Below, one piece after another: positions 8,114 through 17,182 of a stretch of 64,000 nt of DNA (the first letter of the stretch is position 1; the number at the start of each line of letters is the position of its first letter). The DNA lies in contig JAEXZY010000093.1 in the NCBI GenBank assembly GCA_023404955.1, positions 62,001-126,000 of the forward strand, in the 5' to 3' direction. A program made the position numbers and the translations under genes. The stretch is from Actinomycetes bacterium (GTDB lineage: Bacteria > Actinomycetota > Actinomycetes > Mycobacteriales > Mycobacteriaceae). The notes under the pieces are model-generated. The model was not told where the DNA came from. It saw nothing but the letters and a program-made list of their open reading frames with translations, and made no database searches.

Positions 8114-9634
8114 ATGCAGTCAGCGTTGCGACCGTACGTCACGACAGGCGTTGCGCTTGTCGGCGCGTCGTTGATCGCGGCGGGGTCGGTACTGCCGGTC
8201 GAGGCCGCGGTGAGCGCCGCCCAGGAACGGACCATCTCATCGATGGACGTGGACCTGGTTGCGGCGAGCACGGGCCTGAAGCCGGGCCAGTCCTACGCCA
8301 ACATCATTCCGAACCTGTTCAACGCGGTGCTGAGCGTCCCGCAGGCCGAGATCGATGCGATCAACCGCTTCTCCGCGGCCATGGAGGAGAGCAAGAGCTG
8401 GTGGGTCTACAGCGACGTCAACGTCCTCGGGTGGGATCCGCCGAACGAGGAGATGACCAAGGGCTTCGTGGACATGCTCCTGCCCTTCAAGCCGTACTCG
8501 GAGCAGGCGGGCATCGCCACGTTCTACTTCCTCGCTGCGAACCTGCCGATGGATGCGGGCTGCTCCGGGTTCCCGCCGTGCCCGCACCCGGAGAGCATCC
8601 TCAGCCACATGTTCACCGTGGCGCCGTGGGAGTTCTACCTCGGAAACGGCTACACGTTCCCCGAGGTGATCAACCCGATCAGCGCGAACGAGACCTACTG
8701 GGGGCAGGAGCTCGGCGAGGACGGCTTGCCCACGAACTGGTCGGGCGAGACCGTCAAGCTCGATCCCAGTGCCGGCTGGAACGCCACGTGGGATTACCTG
8801 CTCAACGATCCGGAGCCGGTGGACTTCCCGTCCGGCAAGGAGATCTGGGACACCACGGTCCGGCTGACGTCGGCGCTGTGGAAGAGCTGGTACCCCTTCG
8901 TGCCGCAGAGCACGCTGTGGAACCCGCAGATGTCGCTGTCGGCGTACGTGCTGCGGCCGTTCGCCAAGGTGCTGTGCCCGACCTGCAACCCGGCGGATCC
9001 GTTCATGCCGACGGACTGGAAGCCGGGCGACGACATCCCGCCGAACAGCTACGTGCCGCTGAAGTACAAGAAGAACTACGGCCCAGACGGCAAGTGGATC
9101 GGGGATCTGCCCGAGGAAGAGACCTCGAAGTCGGTGGGCACCGCGCTGCTGGCGGCCAAGACCACGCCTGAGGTCCAGACCGCTGTCGAGGAGCCCGTCA
9201 AGGACACCTCGGTTGCCGACACGGTCAAGCCGGCCAAGAAGAACGACTTCCTGGCGAACGCGATCCAGAACCTGACCGATAAGTTCAACCAGGGCAAGCT
9301 GCAGGACGCCAAGACCGACACGGTCAAGACCGATGACACGGATGCCGACAAGGGTGAGGTCAGCCAGACCCCGGCTCCCGTTGTCACCCCGGTCGTCGAC
9401 AAGACCGATGACGGCAAGTCGTCCGACGACACCGCCAAGCCCACCAAGAAGTGGTCGTTCGGCAACAAGGATCGCAAGACCGACGCCGCAAATGCCGGTG
9501 GCGCAGGCGCGGATTCATCGGACAGCTCGGCTCCGGCCAAGAAGGCTCCTAAGTTCGGCAAGCGTGACGCGGGTGCCGGTGGCGCAAGCGCCAAGGCCGG
9601 CGCGGACAAGTCCGACGGCGGTGACAGCAAGTAG
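8114..9634 (+). CDS. secreted protein with low-complexity C-terminal tail (paralogue of 4113-5387)
   Basis: This 506-residue exported protein of unknown function has a signal peptide (LRPYVTTGVALVGASLIAAG) nearly identical to that of the paralogue at 4113-5387. The shared globular blocks are LGWDPPNEEMTKGFVDMLL, MFTVAPWEFY, GYTFPEVINP and NWSGETVKLD. Compared with the paralogue it has an extra segment with a CPTC pair near residue 290. From about residue 345 it runs into a long tail of repeated Lys/Thr/Asp/Ala units (VKTDDTDADK, KPTKKWSFGNKDRKTD) ending in Gly/Ala/Asp/Ser. Two more basic clusters in the tail could contact the cell wall. No catalytic motif was seen. The leaderless BVMO gene follows 33 bases downstream. 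Confidence 0.75.
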   Translation: MQSALRPYVTTGVALVGASLIAAGSVLPVEAAVSAAQERTISSMDVDLVAASTGLKPGQSYANIIPNLFNAVLSVPQAEIDAINRFSAAMEESKSWWVYSDVNVLGWDPPNEEMTKGFVDMLLPFKPYSEQAGIATFYFLAANLPMDAGCSGFPPCPHPESILSHMFTVAPWEFYLGNGYTFPEVINPISANETYWGQELGEDGLPTNWSGETVKLDPSAGWNATWDYLLNDPEPVDFPSGKEIWDTTVRLTSALWKSWYPFVPQSTLWNPQMSLSAYVLRPFAKVLCPTCNPADPFMPTDWKPGDDIPPNSYVPLKYKKNYGPDGKWIGDLPEEETSKSVGTALLAAKTTPEVQTAVEEPVKDTSVADTVKPAKKNDFLANAIQNLTDKFNQGKLQDAKTDTVKTDDTDADKGEVSQTPAPVVTPVVDKTDDGKSSDDTAKPTKKWSFGNKDRKTDAANAGGAGADSSDSSAPAKKAPKFGKRDAGAGGASAKAGADKSDGGDSK

Positions 9635-9667
9635 GAGCGGGACTGCGATCGCCCGTACTATCGCTAC

Positions 9668-11152
9668 GTGAGTACCGAGCAGTACGACGCTGTCATCGTC
9701 GGTGCGGGATTCGGCGGAATGGGCGCCGCGATCCAGCTCAACAGGCTGGGGTACCGCCGGATCGTCATCCTCGACAGGGAGGACGATCTCGGCGGTACCT
9801 GGCATGTCAACCGGTATCCGGGTCTGACGGTCGACGTCCCGTCCACGACGTACTCGTACTGGTTCGAACCGAACCCGTACTGGTCGCGGCTCTACGCCCC
9901 CGGCGCTGAGCTCAAGACCTACGCCGATCACGTCGCCGACAAATACGACCTGCGGCGCTACATGCGCTTCAACACCACGGTCGACGGTGCCCGTTGGGAC
10001 GAGGAGACCCAGACCTGGCAGGTCTCGCTGCAAGGTGGGGAGACACTGCGGGCGCAGTTCCTGATCCTGGCAACCGGCTACCTCAGCCAGCCCAAGAAGC
10101 CGGACATCCCCGGCATCGAGGACTTCGCCGGCACGGTGCTGCACGCGCAGGAGTGGAACGACGACTACTCGCTGCGCGGCAAGAAAGCGGCGATCATCGG
10201 GACCGGATCGACCGGCGTCCAGTTGATCCCTAAGCTCGCGGACGACGTCGCCGAGCTGACGGTGTATCAGCGCACGCCGATCTGGGTCATGCCGAAATTC
10301 GACCTGTCCTTCGGCCCCGCCGCCCAGAAGCTGTTCGCGAGATTACCTGTGGCACAACGGCTTCTGCGGCTGTCCAGCGATCTGTTCATGGACCTCATGG
10401 TGACCATCGCGATGTGGAAGTTCCGGCAGTTCCGGCCGGTCAACAGCGCAGCGGCCGCGATCGGTGCCCTGCACCGCTTCCTGTCGATCCGGGACCGCGA
10501 GCTGCGACGCAAGCTCACCCCGAACTACGACTTCGGGTGCAAACGCCCGACGCTGTCGAACGTGTACTACCGCGCACTGAACAAGGCGCACGTACATCTG
10601 GAGACCGCGGGCATCGAACGCATCGAACCCGACGGCATCATCACCAGCGACGGCGTCAAGCGCACCGTCGACACCCTGGTCCTCGCCACGGGCTTCGACG
10701 TGTGGGAATCCAACCTGCCGGCGATCCCGGTGATCGGTCGCGAAGGCCGCGACCTCGGAAAGTGGTGGCGGGAGAACGGGTTCCAAGCTTACGAGGGCAT
10801 GACCGTGCCCTTGTTCCCGAACATGATCAACCAGGCCAGCCCGTACGCCTGGGTCGGCATGTCCTGGTTCGACACCGTCGAATACCAGATGCGGCACATG
10901 AAGCGGCTTTTCGGCGAACTACAGCGCAGCGGCGGCCGTGCGTTCGAGGTCACCGAGGAAGCCAACGACCGGTTCCTCGACCGCATGCTGACGTTGCTCG
11001 ACGACTCGGTGTTCCGGCTCGGCGATTGCACCAATTCGAGGTCATACTGGTTCAACAAGTCCGGTGAGGCGCCGCTGTTCCGGCCCACATCCATCCGAGC
11101 GGCCGTCAAAGAACAGGAACACTTTCCGCTCAGCGATTATCAGATCGCCTGA
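9668..11152 (+). CDS. Baeyer-Villiger-type flavin monooxygenase
   Basis: This class B flavoprotein monooxygenase (494 residues) would use FAD and NADPH to insert oxygen into ketones or oxidise lipophilic substrates. The FAD-binding GAGFGGMG is at about 12-19 and GGTWHVNRYPG follows. The BVMO fingerprint appears as FAGTVLHAQEW near 151-161, and the NADPH-binding GTGSTGVQ near 178-185. The GTG at 9668 lacks a Shine-Dalgarno sequence but lies 6 bases after TACTAT (9656-9661), so a leaderless transcript is likely. It is closely related to the protein at 15518-17005. The P450 gene follows 21 bases downstream and is probably co-transcribed. Confidence 0.85.
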   Translation: MSTEQYDAVIVGAGFGGMGAAIQLNRLGYRRIVILDREDDLGGTWHVNRYPGLTVDVPSTTYSYWFEPNPYWSRLYAPGAELKTYADHVADKYDLRRYMRFNTTVDGARWDEETQTWQVSLQGGETLRAQFLILATGYLSQPKKPDIPGIEDFAGTVLHAQEWNDDYSLRGKKAAIIGTGSTGVQLIPKLADDVAELTVYQRTPIWVMPKFDLSFGPAAQKLFARLPVAQRLLRLSSDLFMDLMVTIAMWKFRQFRPVNSAAAAIGALHRFLSIRDRELRRKLTPNYDFGCKRPTLSNVYYRALNKAHVHLETAGIERIEPDGIITSDGVKRTVDTLVLATGFDVWESNLPAIPVIGREGRDLGKWWRENGFQAYEGMTVPLFPNMINQASPYAWVGMSWFDTVEYQMRHMKRLFGELQRSGGRAFEVTEEANDRFLDRMLTLLDDSVFRLGDCTNSRSYWFNKSGEAPLFRPTSIRAAVKEQEHFPLSDYQIA

Positions 11153-11173
11153 CGTAGTCAAAGAGGTGACACC

Positions 11174-12541
11174 ATGACAGCGGCCACCACAGATCCGATC
11201 AAGCTGCCGCCAGGCCCGCGCGTGCCCAGCCTGCTGCAGGGCGCGGTCGTACTCGCGGCGCGCTACGGGTCCATCGCGGCGCTGGGTCGCCGTTACGGCT
11301 CGACGTTCACGCTCCAGGTGCCGGTGTTCGGCACGACGGTGGTGATCAGTGATCCCGCTCTGGTCAAGGAACTGTTCAGCAGCAGCCGCGAGTTGATCGG
11401 CCGGCCGCAGAACAACCTGGGCGGCGACGTGCTCGGCCCCGGTTCCATCTTCAACCTCGAGGGCGATGCGTTGCTCGCCCGCCGTAAGCTGTTGCTGCCG
11501 CCGTTCAACGGTAAGAACATGCGCGCCTACGAGAGCGTCACCGAACAGGAGGTGCTCCGCGAGATCGGCACGTGGGCCGACGGGGTCGAGTTCCCGACCG
11601 TCGATCCGATGATGCGGATCACGCTGAACACGATCCTGCGGACGGTGTTCGGCGCCGAGGGCGCAGAGCTCGACGAGATGCGCGAGCTCATGCCCAAGGC
11701 CGTGGAGTTCGGGTCGAAGATCGCGCTGATGCCATCGATCGTGCGCAAAGACGTGGGACCGTGGAGCCCCGGCGGAAAGTTCGCCGGGTACCGCCGCCGG
11801 ATGGACGAGCTGCTGAAATCCGTCATGAGCCAAGCTCGTTCGGATCCAGACTTCGCCGACCGCGGCGATGTGCTGTCGCTACTGCTGCAGGCCCGTTACG
11901 ACGACGGCTCACCGCTTCCGGACAGCTACATCGTCGACGAGCTGCTCACCATGCTGGTGGCCGGCCACGAGACGACCTCGACGCAGCTGGCGTGGACCAT
12001 CGAGCGCATCCGCCGCCATCCCGACCTGCTGGCCCGGCTGACCGACGAGGTCGACGCGGGCGGCAACGAACTGCTGCTGGCCACCATCGCCGAGTCGCAG
12101 CGCACCCGCCCGGTGCTGACTGCCGCGCTGCGCCGGGCTCGTACTCGAATCCAATTGGGGGAGTGGGTCATTCCCGAGGGTGCCACGATCCTGGCGAGCA
12201 CGCAGCTCGCGATGGCCGCCGAGGACAGCTTCCCCGATGCCGAGAAGTTCGACCCGGATCGCTTCGTCGGCAAACCGCCCAACCCGTTCGCGTGGATTCC
12301 GTTCGGCGGCGGCATGATGCGCTGCATCGGCGCTTCGTTCGCGACGATGGAGATGGAGGTCACGCTGCGCACCATCCTGCGTGAGTTCCGCATCGAGCCG
12401 ACCAGCGCACCCGATGAGAAACCGCACAGCCGGGGTGTCACCGTCACGCCGGCTCAGGGCGGTCGCGTCGTGGTACATCGCCGCACCCCGGCCGCACCGC
12501 GTGCCGCCGATTCGGTCTCGGCGGGCAACGGCGACCGCTAG
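11174..12541 (+). CDS. cytochrome P450
   Basis: This is a soluble bacterial cytochrome P450 (455 residues), resembling the mycobacterial CYP138/CYP136 neighbourhood. The oxygen-activating I-helix motif is AGHETTSTQ, the K-helix ExxR is ESQR, and the heme loop is PFGGGMMRCIGASFA with Cys384 as the iron ligand. Within the usual FxxGxRxCxG, the position normally Arg (or His), which contacts a heme propionate, is Met382, with Arg only at 383. It follows the BVMO gene by 21 bases, and a GAGGTG site precedes the ATG. Redox partners are not adjacent. Its stop overlaps that of the convergent methyltransferase by 4 bases. Confidence 0.9.
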   Translation: MTAATTDPIKLPPGPRVPSLLQGAVVLAARYGSIAALGRRYGSTFTLQVPVFGTTVVISDPALVKELFSSSRELIGRPQNNLGGDVLGPGSIFNLEGDALLARRKLLLPPFNGKNMRAYESVTEQEVLREIGTWADGVEFPTVDPMMRITLNTILRTVFGAEGAELDEMRELMPKAVEFGSKIALMPSIVRKDVGPWSPGGKFAGYRRRMDELLKSVMSQARSDPDFADRGDVLSLLLQARYDDGSPLPDSYIVDELLTMLVAGHETTSTQLAWTIERIRRHPDLLARLTDEVDAGGNELLLATIAESQRTRPVLTAALRRARTRIQLGEWVIPEGATILASTQLAMAAEDSFPDAEKFDPDRFVGKPPNPFAWIPFGGGMMRCIGASFATMEMEVTLRTILREFRIEPTSAPDEKPHSRGVTVTPAQGGRVVVHRRTPAAPRAADSVSAGNGDR

Positions 12542-13365
12542 AACCGGTAGGACAGCACCCGCGCCTTGCGGGCGATCGCCGGGATCCGGTGCGAAAGCCG
12601 CGCAGCCAGGCGCAGCCCGCGGGGGAACGTCGCCGCCTCGGGTCGCCTCATCACGCTGGCCTCGTCGCGCAGCGTCAACGCCGGATTCCAGGATTCCGGT
12701 CGGCGGGCATCTGCGAATCCCGGGAAATTCCATTGGTTGTGGGGCGAGTTCGTCTTGCGTGAGGTGGCCAGCCGCCCCAGAAGCCGGTTGGCTCTGCTCA
12801 CCGGTCCGTAGTCGTTGAACGCGAGCAGCCCTGTCGCGAAATGGGTTGTCACATCGCGGAACAACGCTTTCACGGCCGCTTCGTCGAGGAAGGCGATCAA
12901 CCCGTCGGCGAAAACCATCGCGGGCCGGTCGGCCGGGATCTGCTCGGCCCAGCCCGGGGCGGTGAGATCGGCGGGCACCGCGTGGTCGGCCGGGTGGGCC
13001 GGCAGTACGGCGGCACGCAGACTGAGCACCGCGGGCCGGTCGACGCTGTACCAGTCGACGCCGGGGCCCGGGTTCACCCGGTGCACAGCCGAGGACAATC
13101 CGGCCCCCAGATCGACCACCACGGCATCGGCGTGCTGGGACAGGAACTCGCGGATGACGTCGTCGAGCATCTTCGCGCGCAGGGCCACCAGCGGCACCAC
13201 GCTGGGAGTGGCGGCGAGGCTGGTGAAGTCGTAGTCGATGGCGTCGACGGTGCCGGCGGCCCACCGGTCCCCGAGGATCGGTGGGGCTGCGCGCCGGTCG
13301 AGGGCGCGGCAGTATTCGGTCAGCAGAGCGGTCTGTTCGATCGGTGCGAGATGGCTGACGTCCAT
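12538..13365 (-). CDS. SAM-dependent methyltransferase, TcmP/LCM-like family
   Basis: This is a 275-residue class I methyltransferase related to the gene at 1315-2139. SAM motif I is VVVDLGAGLSSAVHR, followed by the acidic WYSVDRPAV and the family block EQIPADRPAMVFADGLIAFL. It is monocistronic or co-transcribed with the upstream PE-PPE gene (28-base gap, same strand). The acceptor substrate is unknown. As the second such enzyme in 12 kb it could modify lipids made or degraded by the neighbouring oxidative genes, but nothing in the sequence proves that. Confidence 0.78.
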   Translation of the reverse strand: MDVSHLAPIEQTALLTEYCRALDRRAAPPILGDRWAAGTVDAIDYDFTSLAATPSVVPLVALRAKMLDDVIREFLSQHADAVVVDLGAGLSSAVHRVNPGPGVDWYSVDRPAVLSLRAAVLPAHPADHAVPADLTAPGWAEQIPADRPAMVFADGLIAFLDEAAVKALFRDVTTHFATGLLAFNDYGPVSRANRLLGRLATSRKTNSPHNQWNFPGFADARRPESWNPALTLRDEASVMRRPEAATFPRGLRLAARLSHRIPAIARKARVLSYRF

Positions 13366-13393
13366 GACCTAGAGCCAAGCACAGCTCGGTTCC

Positions 13394-14614
13394 TCACTCC
13401 TGCGCGGATGCGCCGTCCGCGCGCGGAGTCGTCTTCGACGCCCTGCCCGCGGACGCGTTGTCCCGGTCGAACGGCCGGGCGAAGGGTCGCTTGCGGGTGG
13501 CCGCGCGGTCGGCCGCTTTCTGCTGTTTGGTCGGCTTGTCTGCCGCACTCGTGCCGGGCGTGCCCTCGTGGTCGTCGACAACTGACGCCTGGTCTTTCGA
13601 GTCATCCGGGGCCGTCGAGTCTTTCAAGTCCTGTTCAGGGACAGCGGCGGGCGCATCCGTATCCTCGGCTGCGCGGGCCTTTCGTTCCTCCCGCGCCGTG
13701 CTCAGCACGCTCGCCAACCGAGTGGCGGTGCGAGTCTGCGGCTCGGTCACAGGGTCGGGCTCGGATGGCGGCACGATGGGGGGCAGCAGATCTGGTGGCC
13801 AGCCGGGGGAGTCGGGTAGGTAGGACCGGTCGTAGCCCTTCTCGATCTTCGCTTTCAGCGGACCGTTAAGTTCGTCGGCGAGCTTGTCCAGCCCCATCTT
13901 GCGCAGCGGCTCCAGCAACGGGATGTTCTCCGTCGGGACGAAGACGTAGATGGTGTTGCCTTCTTTCCAGACGTAGTTGCCCGGGTCGTAGATGTTGATG
14001 TCGTCGTAGTCGACGTGGGTGTTCGTCAGCCCGGCGTTGGCGTTCAGGAAAGCCAGCAGGTTCATCGGGTTGTCCGGCCAGTCGGAGGCCCGATCGTATT
14101 GCCGTGTCACATCGATGATCCCGTAATCGGTATCGGGCGTGATCGAGCCGAGCCGGCGGTGCGTACCGCCGTACTTGCGCTCGGGATTGCCGATGAGCAC
14201 GAAGCTCACCTGCTGCGGGGTCGGCACCCCTTCGGTCCCGGCGTGGTCTTCGAGCCACTGCGAAACGACTCGCGCGCCTTGGCTGTATCCGAACACGACC
14301 ATGGGCGCAGTGAAGTCGGTCGAGGCGAACGCGGCCTGCAGATCGTCTGCCCCGGTGTAGCGATCGAGGTACGGATACTCCACCGGTGTGCAGGTGCGCG
14401 TGCCGGTGCACATGATGCCGCCGTGGTCGTCGCTGTTGTGGCCCGGGTACAGCGCGAGGGTGACCACTTTGAGTTGATCGGGCAGGGCCGCTTCCGCAGT
14501 GGGTGCCGCGGCGAGGCTGGGCACGGCGAGCATCGCGGGAAACACCGCCACCGCGGCGGTCACCGCGACCCAGCGACGCGCCGATTGCTTAGCTGACCTG
14601 TTGATGAACCGCAC
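13394..14614 (-). CDS. secreted PE-PPE-domain serine hydrolase with disordered tail
   Basis: This is an exported alpha/beta serine hydrolase of the PE-PPE domain family (PF08237), which in mycobacteria includes lipases and esterases. Residues 1-43 form a signal peptide with a basic N-terminus, and the catalytic domain runs to about 270. The nucleophile elbow GYSQGA gives Ser111, and Cys pairs lie at CTGTRTC (residues 69-75). No PE or PPE leader is present. From about residue 285 there is a Pro, then Ala/Asp/Lys-rich tail ending with basic clusters (ATRKRPFARPFDRD). The GTG at 14614 is preceded by GGGGAGGG, so the longer TTG frame is rejected. Substrate specificity is unknown. Confidence 0.83.
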   Translation of the reverse strand: MRFINRSAKQSARRWVAVTAAVAVFPAMLAVPSLAAAPTAEAALPDQLKVVTLALYPGHNSDDHGGIMCTGTRTCTPVEYPYLDRYTGADDLQAAFASTDFTAPMVVFGYSQGARVVSQWLEDHAGTEGVPTPQQVSFVLIGNPERKYGGTHRRLGSITPDTDYGIIDVTRQYDRASDWPDNPMNLLAFLNANAGLTNTHVDYDDINIYDPGNYVWKEGNTIYVFVPTENIPLLEPLRKMGLDKLADELNGPLKAKIEKGYDRSYLPDSPGWPPDLLPPIVPPSEPDPVTEPQTRTATRLASVLSTAREERKARAAEDTDAPAAVPEQDLKDSTAPDDSKDQASVVDDHEGTPGTSAADKPTKQQKAADRAATRKRPFARPFDRDNASAGRASKTTPRADGASAQE

Positions 14615-14795
14615 GTGCCCTCCCCGGCGCTGCAATTTGCTGCGTAGCGCACAAACTACTCGCCGGAGAGCCCAGGATCAGGACGTTAAGCTGTGAGTTT
14701 CTGAAATCAGGAGAACCGTCAATTATGACTTATGAGATTGCGGAGTCAAACGGGTTTAGAGGTGCGCCGAGGTGGGTAGCGGGTTTGCTCGACGA

Positions 14796-15458
14796 TCAGA
14801 GTTTGCCGGCGACGAAGTCGGCCGCCTGCGCGACCATCCCGTTGTCCACGTAGGCGAAATGCGCCGGCAGGCTCAGCCCCTTGGAGCAGAACAGATCGTC
14901 GAGGGCGCACATGTCGATGCTGCGCGGGCCGTAGGTGCTGCTCATCGCAGGCAACGGACCGCCGCCCTTGACGTCACGCAGCGGATTGCCGAACACCGCA
15001 ATGGCGGCGATGTGGTCGGAGAGATGCGCGGGCAGGGGGGTTGGCGTGTAGTGGCCCAGCGGCTGCGGGTCCACGGTGATCAGATCGATCACGCCGGCGC
15101 CCTGGGACATGCCGCCGAGCACCAGTCTAGTCGACGGGCAGTTGTCGGCCATCCACTGCACGCGGGCGGTGGCGTCAGCAGCGCCGGCGGGAGCCGACTT
15201 GTCGAAGTCGAAGCCTGCCGGATAGTTGACGGCGTAAGCGCCTACGGATCGACCGCCGACCTTGGATCGCAGCGCGTCGACGAAGGCATCGCCGACGAAC
15301 CCCAGGCCCGGGTCGGCGCCGGTGCCCCGAGCGAAGATCACCTCGATGTCGGGGCAGGGTTGCGCCTGCACCGCGGGCGCGCCGGCGATACCGGCCAGCA
15401 CCGCCGCCGGCGCCAGAATCACTGATCCGAGAACGCTCTTCGCCCGCCGCACATTCAT
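14796..15458 (-). CDS. secreted cutinase (Culp family)
   Basis: This is an exported cutinase-family serine esterase (220 residues), like the mycobacterial Culp proteins that hydrolyse lipid esters. The signal peptide ends around the Ala-Gln at 31-33. The mature protein starts with the usual CPDIEVIFARGTG. The nucleophile elbow GGMSQG places Ser118. The acid is in CALDDLFC (about Asp187/188) and the His is at 200 in LPAHFAY; four Cys are positioned for the two family disulfides. The ATG at 15458 sits 6 bases after a TAGCAT -10 element (15465-15470, minus strand), indicating a leaderless transcript. No tail follows the domain, unlike the neighbouring hydrolases. Confidence 0.9.
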   Translation of the reverse strand: MNVRRAKSVLGSVILAPAAVLAGIAGAPAVQAQPCPDIEVIFARGTGADPGLGFVGDAFVDALRSKVGGRSVGAYAVNYPAGFDFDKSAPAGAADATARVQWMADNCPSTRLVLGGMSQGAGVIDLITVDPQPLGHYTPTPLPAHLSDHIAAIAVFGNPLRDVKGGGPLPAMSSTYGPRSIDMCALDDLFCSKGLSLPAHFAYVDNGMVAQAADFVAGKL

Positions 15459-15517
15459 GTAGCCATGCTAGCCACCGGGTTCACAGGAACCGGGAAAACC
15501 GATTCTGACCTGCGACG

Positions 15518-17005
15518 TCAGGCGAAGGCGTAGTGACTGAGCGGAAAGCTCTCGTTCTCGCGGTTGGTTTCGTTCGTCGACGCCGGCCGCACAAGGGTCT
15601 CCCCGCTGGGGCTGAAGTAGTAGGACCGCGACCGTGCGCAGTCGCCCTGCCGAAACACGGTCTTGCCCAGCTTCGCCGACATTCGTTCGCGGAACTCCGT
15701 ATTCGCCTGCTCGGTGACCTCGAAGACGCGTGCGCCGCGCCGTTGCAGTTCACCGAACAGCCGGTCCATGTGCCGCATCTGATATTCCATCGTGTTGAAG
15801 TACGACAGACCGCTGGATGCGTAGGGCCCGGCCAGCATGAAGAGGTTGGGGAACGCAGGCACCGTGACACCCTGATACGACTGGAACCCGTTGTCGCGCC
15901 ACCACTTACCGAGGTTGCGGGCGTCGCGGCCGATCAGTTCGATGGCCGGGATGTTGGCTTCCCAGATGTCGAATCCGGTACAGAGCACCAGCGTGTCGAT
16001 CGAGGCCTTGGTGCCGTCGCAGGCGACGATGCCGTCGGAGACGACCCGTTCGATGCCGGCGGTCTGCAGGTGCACATGCGGTCTGGCCAGCGTCTTGTAG
16101 TACGAGTTCGAATAGGTGGGCCGCTTGCATCCGAAGTCGTAGTCGGGGGTCAACTTCTTTCGGAGGCTCTTGTCGCGGATCGACATGAACCGATGCCATT
16201 GCGACAGGTAGGACGCGAAGACGTTGAGCTGCCGGAAGTATTTGTAGTTGATCACCGACAGGATCATCATCACCTCGAGATTGGCATCCGTGGTGAAGCG
16301 GAACAGGCGCTGCAGCAGGGGCACCCGGGCAAACAGCCGACGCACGACAGGCGGAATCGCGAAATCCATCTTCGGCACGACATGGATCGGGGTGCGCTGA
16401 TAGACCGTGAGCTCGGCCGCGGTCTTGGACAGCTCGGGGATCAACTGCACCGCCGTGGCGCCGGTACCGATCAGACCGATCCGCTCGCCCGCCGGGTTGT
16501 AGTCGTCATCCCAGTCCATGCTGTGGATGATCCGGCCGGCGAAGTCGTCGATACCGGGGATGTCGGGATTGCGCGGCTGCGACAGGTAGCCGGTCGCGGT
16601 GACGAGAAAGCGGGAGGTCAGCGTCTCGCCGCCGGACAGGGTGACCTGCCAGAGCTCGTTCTCCTCGTCCCATCGCGCGCCGTCGACCGGCGCATTGAAG
16701 CGCATGTGCCGGCGCACGTCGTACTTGTCGGCGACGTGGTCGGCGTACTCCTTGAGCTCCGAGCCGGGGGCGTAGAGCCGGGACCACCGCGGATTGGGCT
16801 CGAACCAGTAGGAGTAGGTCGGCGACGGGATGTCGACGGCCAGTCCGGGGTAGTGGTTGACGTGCCACGTGCCACCCAGGTCGTCCTCGCGATCGATGAT
16901 CAGGAGGTTGTCGTAACCCATCTTCTTGAGCTGGATCGCGGCACCCATTCCGCCGAAACCGGCGCCCACGACGATTGCGTCGTACTGCGGCACATCCATG
17001 GACAT
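15518..17005 (-). CDS. Baeyer-Villiger-type flavin monooxygenase (paralogue of 9668-11152)
   Basis: This 495-residue class B flavoprotein monooxygenase is strongly similar to the product of 9668-11152 along its whole length, including the shared blocks YADHVADKYD, DYDFGCKRPT and YQMRHMDRLFGELQRRG. The FAD motif is GAGFGGMG, the BVMO fingerprint is FAGRIIHSMDW, and the NADPH site is GTGATAVQ. The ATG at 17005 is 8 bases after a GAGG ribosome site; an in-frame TTG lies directly before it. It is divided from the cutinase by only 59 bases on the same strand. Ketones from lipid or sterol breakdown are plausible substrates (inference). Confidence 0.85.
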   Translation of the reverse strand: MSMDVPQYDAIVVGAGFGGMGAAIQLKKMGYDNLLIIDREDDLGGTWHVNHYPGLAVDIPSPTYSYWFEPNPRWSRLYAPGSELKEYADHVADKYDVRRHMRFNAPVDGARWDEENELWQVTLSGGETLTSRFLVTATGYLSQPRNPDIPGIDDFAGRIIHSMDWDDDYNPAGERIGLIGTGATAVQLIPELSKTAAELTVYQRTPIHVVPKMDFAIPPVVRRLFARVPLLQRLFRFTTDANLEVMMILSVINYKYFRQLNVFASYLSQWHRFMSIRDKSLRKKLTPDYDFGCKRPTYSNSYYKTLARPHVHLQTAGIERVVSDGIVACDGTKASIDTLVLCTGFDIWEANIPAIELIGRDARNLGKWWRDNGFQSYQGVTVPAFPNLFMLAGPYASSGLSYFNTMEYQMRHMDRLFGELQRRGARVFEVTEQANTEFRERMSAKLGKTVFRQGDCARSRSYYFSPSGETLVRPASTNETNRENESFPLSHYAFA

Positions 17006-17100
17006 CAACGCTACCTCACAGCAAATAGGTCTTCGGCCACAGCAGTTTAGGCCGTATCCCCGTCGATGCGCTCATCGTCGTACCCGCGTCAGCTGATCGC

Positions 17101-17147
17101 AGACACCACGAAGCCCCGGACAGGGCCGGGGCTTCGGGCGGGTGTCT
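17101..17147 (-). terminator. hairpin terminator of the PE-PPE gene
   Basis: This nested inverted repeat has an inner stem GAAGCCCCGG (17110-17119) pairing with CCGGGGCTTC (17126-17135) around a 6-base loop. An outer stem AGACACC (17101-17107) pairs with GGTGTCT (17141-17147). It lies 36-82 bases beyond the stop of the minus-strand gene at 17183. There is no clear U tract, as is common for mycobacterial terminators. Confidence 0.7.
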
Positions 17148-17182
17148 GAAGGCTTCAGGCAGCCTCGAGTTCCGGGGAGGGC

